From the NCBI RefSeq assembly GCF_902713425.1, contig NC_081217.1, positions 12,351,585 to 12,415,584 on the forward strand: a stretch of 64,000 nucleotides of DNA, written 5' to 3'. Under the pieces are notes generated by a model. The model was given only the letters and a program-made list of their open reading frames with translations, searched no databases and was not told the origin of the DNA. Position 1 is the stretch's first letter; each line of letters opens with the position of its first letter. A program made the position numbers and the translations under genes. This document shows positions 57,406 through 64,000 of the stretch, piece after piece. Source of the DNA: Acipenser ruthenus (lineage: Eukaryota; Chordata; Actinopteri; Acipenseriformes; Acipenseridae).

Positions 57406-59923
57406 TTACACCGACGACTTTGCACAACGCTGCAGCACACTGCTGAAACTCCCATGTCTGACGCTGCAGTAAATCACCTGGCGTGTGCGTGTACTTGTTC
57501 TTTTTCTGTTTATATTAAGGAGGGCGACAGGTTTTGTCGCATTCTGTATGGAATCACAAAGACACTCCTCTTACTGAAAGAAAATATACTGCAAACAGAG
57601 CGATCGCTTCACGGTTTGAATCAAAATCAGAACAGTCTGTTAGCAAATGAACTTCATCAAAAAACCACAAAGGCATTACATAAATGTTACAGATATATTT
57701 CGTAGACAGAACAGTTGTAACATATTTGAGTACATTTCTAAACAATCTGCTAATAACAGACATAATCTCAAAGCGCTATAATTTATTTTCAGATCTTATG
57801 AAAGACAAGTATGGTTGCGCATTATATCACAGAAAACAGGATAATCCTAGCGCTTCATTTAATCCCTCAGGTTGTACCATATGGAGATAGAAGATCCATT
57901 TGGATTCACATTGTAATAGTTTTTGATCGAGATTATCACGTCCTCGAGCTTGAAATATTTTTTTGTATGCTGCGGTATTTCAGATCTGAAATGGAATGTT
58001 TGGCATCTACGAAATGTCTAGCTAGTGGTGAATGGATATCTTTTCTCCTAATTGAACTTTTATGCTTGCTCATCAATGCGCAATCGTCACTGTCTAGTAG
58101 TTTTACCAACATATTGCAAATGGCAAGGACAAAAAAACAAATAAATGACATGCGTTGAAGCACAGGTCATCACTTGTAAGACACTGTACTCTTTTTTAGT
58201 TGTATGGCTTGTAAAACGCAAACGCATTATCACAGGCGGCACAATTACGACATGGAAAAAAATCCAGTAGATTTGTCCAGTACACCTAGATCTCTCGAAC
58301 ATGTCAATGAGTCAGCCCTTAATAAACACTGTCCGTGTTCATTTCTGTGTATATGACATTGTCTATAACCAATATCTGTTATGTAAGCGTATTGGTATGA
58401 AACCAATCGCAATTAATGCGATCCGTGTTTTCAGTCAGTTTGATAGTTTTAATCAATCATCGAAAAAGCAGCAGTGCTTTGCAACTGTAGTTCATCTTTC
58501 TTACGTTTTAGGAAGATACCCACTCAGAACGTGTCCGCTTCCTCCAGCCCCCTAAGGAACACTGGAGCGGTCATCAATAACAGCGAGCAGTTGGTCAAAA
58601 CCAACACTCGCTGTCTTCTTCACGCTCAAAAACGAACACTCTCACTCTTCCTCGTGGGTAGCGAGCCCAAACACTATCAAAACGCATTTCGCTAGCAAAT
58701 CACTATAAAAATGATCCCTGAAAGTATTGTTTTATGGGCAAGTGGCCGACCGTCTCCCTCCAACTCTGAGTGGCACCGGTAGCTGTGCCGGTGACAAATA
58801 AACAGGAGCACTTTCATATAATGCAATTGCTGTAGCACAGTGAGTTGTTACAATAACATTTCAAACTCATTCCAGACTGCAGGCGGTTAAAAGCTTAATT
58901 GGGTTCAATTTTTTGGTATGATTTAAAAAGTACGAGCCAGTTGCCTCATTTGCATTGCCTGCCTTCCTCCTTTGCACTGTGACGTCTATCAAATGTGTGC
59001 TTAAAATCTGATGAATACGATTCCCATTTGAACCGTAAATATTTTAATTATACGCATACAGTGTTCTGTTGGGCTCCGAGGGTGTTATCTAATAAAACAA
59101 CGTAATCGGTGAGCGCGTTCGGCTTAACCAAAACGTTGCTGTTTCAAGCCCACGCAGGGACGAGGCATTCTTTTTGTCAATCGCCTTTCTGTCAAGCCAG
59201 TAAACCTGTATATAATAAGAAACATTCAACAGCTCGGAAACACCATAATAGAATCCAATGCCTTTACAAATGTGTTTTGAAACTGTTCATTTTTCACCCA
59301 AATGCGGTTCTCAAAAATTGTTTTGCCTACATTTTTCTATTGCTATTATTATTTTTTCCAGAGTAAGACGAAAAAGCAAACATCCATGAAATAGGTAAAC
59401 ACTGCTACAGCGCTTGAACTGTCTCAACAAACGTTCAGCTCTAAAACGTGTACATTGAAAGTCTATTAACATCTTTAACACAATCATGTGTGTTCCAATA
59501 GCGGCTATTCCACATGGTGATCAATAAAGTGAATGGTGGCTTTGTTCACATATTAGCAAGACGTTTTCAGGATTCACGCATATTCTGAACAAGCACACTA
59601 GAATATGGTAATGAAAGGACAGGAAAATAACAGGTTTATTGGCTCTGGTCTTGTATCGTCACCCTGACTACTGTCAGGTAAGGAAGTGGCATTAATCAAA
59701 ACGTAATTATGTAAGGTTACCAATGCGCAAATACGAAGCATATTAAAACTTCTTCACAATCTTAAATCTTCCCACATGCATTTCAAACACTTACTGATAA
59801 GTACGGCCCTTTCCCAATGTAACTGCTTTGTTTGAACACCAAAGATGGCTTGGATATTTATGAAACCACGATACTATTGTTCCCACTTTCTTTAGAACTA
59901 CCAAATGTGCGCTTCCCATGTCA

Positions 59924-59997
59924 GCCCTAGTGGCCTAATGGCTAAGGCCACTGGCCTCCTAAGCCAGGGATAGTGGGTTCGAGTCCCATCTGGGGTG
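59924..59997 (+). tRNA. tRNA-Arg-CCT: tRNA-Arg (CCT), unit 17
   Basis: Majority sequence, identical to unit 1. Confidence 0.92.
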
Positions 59998-60138
59998 GGG
60001 TTTTGTTATAAAATCGAACATAATTGTGTTATGTTTTATTGGCATGTGATATTTTGTAGATCTTGTTATCTGTTAAGTCCGCTCACGCTAGCCACAACGT
60101 GCTTGAGTGCTGTGGCAGCAGCCATGAAGCAAGTCAGT

Positions 60139-60232
60139 TTTTCAGTTGAAATAAAGATCTACTTTGTTTTTTGTGTATGGGTGGTTTTTCAGTTGAAATA
60201 AAGATCTACTTTGTTTTTTGTGTATGGGTGGT
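60139..60232. repeat. 47-bp direct tandem duplication, unit 17
   Basis: Two abutting identical 47-bp copies (60139-60185 and 60186-60232), beginning 'ttttcagttg' and ending 'gggtggt'. All other units have one copy, and this accounts for the whole 47-bp excess of unit 17 over unit 16. Confidence 0.95.
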
Positions 60233-60481
60233 TTGAAAAGATCACTTAAATTGTTACGTATTTTGAAATAAAGATGTATTCATTATTATGAACGTTGACA
60301 GAAAGGATATTGTATTTACATTTCCCACGTGTGCTTGCCTTGTATAAATCGATGGAGTTTCAACAAAGGCATTTGACTTCGGTTCATGTTAGCCTATACT
60401 GCCATCTGCAGCATTACCGCGGGTGTCGTTTACTTCTTTTGACAATAATATGGATCATTTCACAGTCCAATGTAAGAACAT

Positions 60482-60563
60482 GTAGTCGTGGCCGAGTGGT
60501 TAAGGCGATGGACTAGAAATCCATTGGGGTTTCCCCGCGCAGGTTCGAATCCTGCAGACTACG
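60482..60563 (+). tRNA. tRNA-Ser-AGA: tRNA-Ser (AGA), unit 17
   Basis: One C-to-A change in the 3' acceptor strand (…CTGCAGACTACG) removes the pair with the last base of the 5' acceptor strand (G7). It is the only Ser copy with a stem mismatch. Confidence 0.93.
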
Positions 60564-60728
60564 TAAGCTTTCTTTTTAATTGTATGTGTTCATTCCTAAT
60601 ACATGTTTAAAGATGAGGAATCTGAAATATTACTGGTTCTACTTCATATCGCACCGGTTCATTTTGTTAAAGAATGTTCATTTTGGCACCATTCCAAATG
60701 CTGTGGTTTCTTTAAAGAAGAAAAGTCA

Positions 60729-60802
60729 TGGCCCGTACGGGGATCGAACCCGCGACCTTGGCGTTATTAGCACCACGCTCTAACCAACTGAGCTAACCGG
60801 CC
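60729..60802 (-). tRNA. tRNA-Ile-AAT: tRNA-Ile (AAT), unit 17
   Basis: Identical to the unit 1 gene. Confidence 0.97.
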
Positions 60803-61090
60803 ACACACATGGAGCGCGTTAATAAAACCCGAGAAAAACAAGGCCTGCGGACATTATGATTACCAAGATGTTATGTTAAACTCAACAATAACACATTCAA
60901 AGTATTGGAAAGGCATAATTAGAGGTCTCATCTTTATGAGGCAGTTTAGCAGTGTGAAGAAAGTGGTGAGGTGCGGGCTTGCGGTGAATTTCTCTCATTT
61001 AAAAAGCTGTGATTTGAATACTAAAAAGAAAAACATGTAAAATTACCAAGCATTCGGTGGACATTTTAGAAATAAATTAACAAGAACAGT

Positions 61091-61172
61091 TGTCAGAAGT
61101 GGGGTTCGAGCCCACGCCTCCATGGAGACTGCGACCTGACCACAGCACCTTAGACCGCTTGGCCATCCTGAC
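61091..61172 (-). tRNA. tRNA-Leu-CAG: tRNA-Leu (CAG), unit 17
   Basis: Two changes: box A reads TGGCCAAGCGG, and the segment before the anticodon stem reads GGTGCTG instead of GGCGCTG. The anticodon is intact. Confidence 0.84.
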
Positions 61173-63208
61173 TTACACCGACGACTTTGCACAACGCTGC
61201 AGCACACTGCTGAACCTCCCATGTCTGACGCTGCAGTAAATCACCTGGCGTGTGCGTGTACTTGTTCTTTTTCTGTTTATATTAAGGAGGGCGACAGGTT
61301 TTGTCGCATTCTGTATGGAATCACAAGGACACTCCTCTTACTGAAAGAAAATATACTGCAAACAGAGCGATCGCTTCACGGTTTGAATCAAAATCAGAAC
61401 AGTCTGTTAGCAAATGAACTTCATCAAAAAACCACAAAGGCATTACATAAATGTTACAGATATATTTCGTAGACAGAACAGTTGTAACATATTTGAGTAC
61501 ATTTCTAAACAATCTGCTAATAACAGACATAATCTCAAAGCGCTATAATTTATTTTCAGATCTTATGAAAGACAAGTATGGTTGCGCATTATATCACAGA
61601 AAACAGGATAACCCTAGCGCTTCATTTAATCCCTCGGGTTTTACCATATGGAGATAGAAGATCCATTTGGATTCACAGTGTAATAGTTTTTGATCGAGAT
61701 TATCACGTCCTCGAGCTTGAAATATTTTTTTGTATGCTGCGGTATTTCAGATCTGAAATGGAATGTTTGGCATCTACGAAATGTCTAGCTAGTGGTGAAT
61801 GGATATCTTTTCTCCAAATTGAACTTTTATGCTTGCTCATCAATGCGCAATCGTCACTGTCTAGTAGTTTTACCAACATATTGCAAATGGCAAGGACAAA
61901 AAAACAAATAAATGACATGCGTTGAAGCACAGGTCATCACTTGTAAGACACTGTACTCTTTTTTCGTTGTATGGCTTGTAAAACGCAAACGCATTATCAC
62001 AGGCGGCACAATTACGACATGGAAAAAAATCCAGTAGATTTGTCCAGTACACCTAGATCTCTCGAACATGTCAATGAGTCAGCCCTTAATAAACACTGTC
62101 CGTGTTCATTTCTGTGTATATGACATTGTCTATAACCAATATCTGTTATGTAAGCGTATTGGTATAAAACCAATCGCAATTAATGCGATCCGTGTTTTCA
62201 GTCAGTTTGATAGTTTTAATCAATCATCGAAAAAGCAGCAGTGCTTTGCAAGTGTAGTTCATCTTTCTTACGTTTTGGTAAGATACCCACTCAGAACGTG
62301 TCCGCTTCCTCCAGCCCCCTAAGGAACACTGGAGCGGTCATCAATAACAGCGAGCAGTTGGTCAAAAACAACACTTGCTGTCTTCTTCACGCTCAAAAAC
62401 GAACACTCTCACTCTTCCTCGTGGGTAGCGAGCCCAAACACTTTCAAAACGCATTTCGCTAGCAAATCACTATAGAAATGATCCCTGAAAGTATTGTTTT
62501 ATGGGCAAGTGGCCGACCGTCTCCCTCCAACTCTGAATGGCACCGGTAGCTGTGCCGGTGACAAATAAACAGGAGCACTTTCATATAATGCAATTGCTGT
62601 AGCCCAGTGAGTTGTTACAATAACATTTCAAACTCATTCCAGACTGCAGGCGGTTAAAAGCTTAATTGGGTTCAATTTTTTGGTATGATTTAAAAAGTAC
62701 GAGCCAGTTGCCTCATTTGCATTGCCTGCCTTCCTTCTTTGCACTGTGACGTCTATCAAATGTGTGCTTAAAATCTGATGAATACGATTCCCATTTGAAC
62801 CGTAAATATTTTAATTATACGCATACAGTGTTCTGTTGGGCTCCGAGGGTGTTATCTAATAAAACAACGTAATCGGTGAGCGCGTTCGGCTTAACCAAAA
62901 CATTGCTGTTTCAAGCCCACGCAGGGACGAGGCATTCCTTTTGTCAATCGCCTTTCTGTCAAGCCAGTAAACCTGTATATAATAAGAAACATTCAACAGC
63001 TCGGAAACACCATAATAGAATCCAATGCCTTTACAAATGTGTTTTGAAACTGTTAATTTTTCACCCAAATGCGGTTCTCAAAAATTGTTTTGCCTACATT
63101 TTTCTATTGCTATTATTATTTTTTCCAGAGTAAGACGAAAAAGCAAACATCCATGAAATTTTTAAACACTGCTACAGCGCTTGAACTGTCTCAACAAACG
63201 TTCAGCTC

Positions 63209-64000
63209 TAAAACGTGTACATTGAAAGTCTATTAACATCTTTAACACAATCATGTGTGTTCCAATAGCGGCTATTCCACATGGTGATCAATAAAGTGAA
63301 TGCTGGCTTTGTTCACATATTAGCAAGACGTTTTCAGGATTCACGCATATTCTGAACAAGCACACTAGAATATGGTAATGAAAGGACAGGAAAATAACAG
63401 GTTTATTGGCTCTGGTCTTGTATCGTCACCCTGACTACTGTCAGGTAAGGAAGTGGCATTAATCAAAACGGAATTATGTAAGGTTACCAATGCGCAAATA
63501 CGAAGCATATTAAAACTTCTTCACAATCTTAAATCTTCCCACATGCATTTCAAACACTTACTGATAAGTACGGCCCTTTCCCAATGTAACTGCTTTTTTG
63601 ACCACCAAAGATGGCTTGGATATTTATGAAACCACGATACTATTGTTCCCACTTTCTTTAGAACTACCAAATGTGCGCTTCCCATGTCAGCCCTAGTGGC
63701 CTAATGGCTAAGGCCACTGGCCTCCTAAGCCAGGTATAGTGGGTTCGAGTCCCATCTGGGGTGGGGTTTTGTTATAAAATCGAAAATAATTGTGTTATGT
63801 TTTATTGGCATGTGATATTTTGTAGATCTTGTTATCTGTTAAGTCCGCTCACGCTAGCCACAACGTGCTTGAGTGCTGTGGCAGCAGCCATGAAGCAAGT
63901 CAGTTTTTCAGTTGAAATAAAGATCTACTTTGTTTTTTGTGTATGGGTGGTTTGAAAAGATCACTTAAATTGTTACGTATTTTGAAATAAAGATGTATTC
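63209..64000 (+). repeat. Repeat unit 18 (partial, cut by window end)
   Basis: Only the first 792 bp are present, containing tRNA-Arg and part of the Arg-Ser gap. A small clustered difference at 63593-63602 shortens this copy by 1 bp before tRNA-Arg. Confidence 0.97.
63690..63763 (+). tRNA. tRNA-Arg-CCT: tRNA-Arg (CCT), unit 18
   Basis: The variable loop is GTATA, the same single change seen in unit 10. This is the last tRNA gene in the window. Confidence 0.91.

Larger units (their letters stand above)
55722..59441 (+). repeat. Repeat unit 16
   Basis: Length 3720 bp. The spacer is 57406-59923. tRNA-Ser and tRNA-Ile have the majority sequence, while tRNA-Arg and tRNA-Leu each have two substitutions. 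It shares 'ggcaacattcc' (near 56918) with unit 1 only. Confidence 0.97.
59442..63208 (+). repeat. Repeat unit 17 (longest copy)
   Basis: Length 3767 bp, due to a 47-bp direct duplication in the Arg-Ser gap. The spacer is 61173-63689. It is the only complete unit besides 3 and 4 whose tRNA-Ser departs from the majority sequence. A three-base clustered change lies at 63160-63162. Confidence 0.97.
1..64000. repeat. Tandem array of a ~3.7-kb four-tRNA unit (17 full copies + 1 partial)
   Basis: The same sequence recurs across the entire window with a period of 3692-3767 bp and no foreign sequence between copies. Neighbouring copies differ by scattered single-base changes and a few short indels: 9-bp, 24-bp, 47-bp and 5-bp events plus homopolymer slippage. 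Every complete unit has tRNA-Arg(+), tRNA-Ser(+), tRNA-Ile(-), tRNA-Leu(-) and a long spacer. Tandem multi-tRNA units of similar size are known in animals; Xenopus laevis has a ~3.18-kb tDNA repeat with a different isotype set. The array is open at both ends, so its true copy number is unknown. The high similarity implies recent or continuing homogenisation. Confidence 0.99.

Noticed and set aside
60139-60232. 47-bp duplication as a mobile-element target-site duplication
   Set aside because: The two copies abut with no inserted element between them and are far longer than usual target duplications.
1-64000. CRISPR array or satellite DNA as explanation for the regular repetition
   Set aside because: The period is 3.7 kb with four clear tRNA genes per unit and no short repeat/unique spacer pattern. 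It is a gene-bearing tandem array, not CRISPR or simple satellite.

Overview
The whole window is one head-to-tail tandem array of an approximately 3.7-kb, non-protein-coding unit that carries four nuclear tRNA genes. There are 17 complete units and a partial 18th, cut by the window end, and the array runs off both edges. I phase each unit at the conserved 'taaaacgtgtac' motif. Units start at 1(4), 3722, 7441, 11169, 14897, 18611, 22325, 26046, 29767, 33487, 37206, 40903, 44595, 48287, 52005, 55722, 59442 and 63209, and complete units are 3692-3767 bp long.

The tRNAs are eukaryotic cytosolic types: internal A and B boxes, long variable arms on Ser and Leu, no encoded CCA, and Pol III T-runs just downstream of three of the four. 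The Ser-AGA and Ile-AAT sequences match the vertebrate/human forms as I remember them, so this is an animal genome. The spacer is AT-rich with CpGs only mildly depleted, and I cannot name the species or phylum.

Each unit is laid out as tRNA-Arg(CCT) + strand, about 440 bp, tRNA-Ser(AGA) + strand, 165 bp, tRNA-Ile(AAT) - strand, 285 bp, tRNA-Leu(CAG) - strand, then about 2.5 kb of spacer before the next tRNA-Arg. All four genes point inward to the Ser/Ile gap, and the long spacer lies between divergent genes. In total there are 69 tRNA loci: 18 Arg, 17 Ser, 17 Ile (two clearly damaged) and 17 Leu. No protein-coding gene, rRNA, snRNA, transposon or CRISPR array was found. The 2.5-kb spacer holds a marked cluster of short perfect hairpins.

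The most informative signals come from comparing copies. (1) Shared variants show three staggered one-unit duplications, at units 2-3-4, 4-5-6 and 11-12-13, the signature of unequal crossing-over. (2) The four tRNA genes decay unevenly: Ser is intact in 14 of 17 copies, while Arg and Leu carry array-wide oddities (an extra base between the D and anticodon stems in Arg; C54, G32 and no nearby terminator in Leu). (3) A 24-bp deletion in units 11-13 removes one arm of a spacer hairpin.
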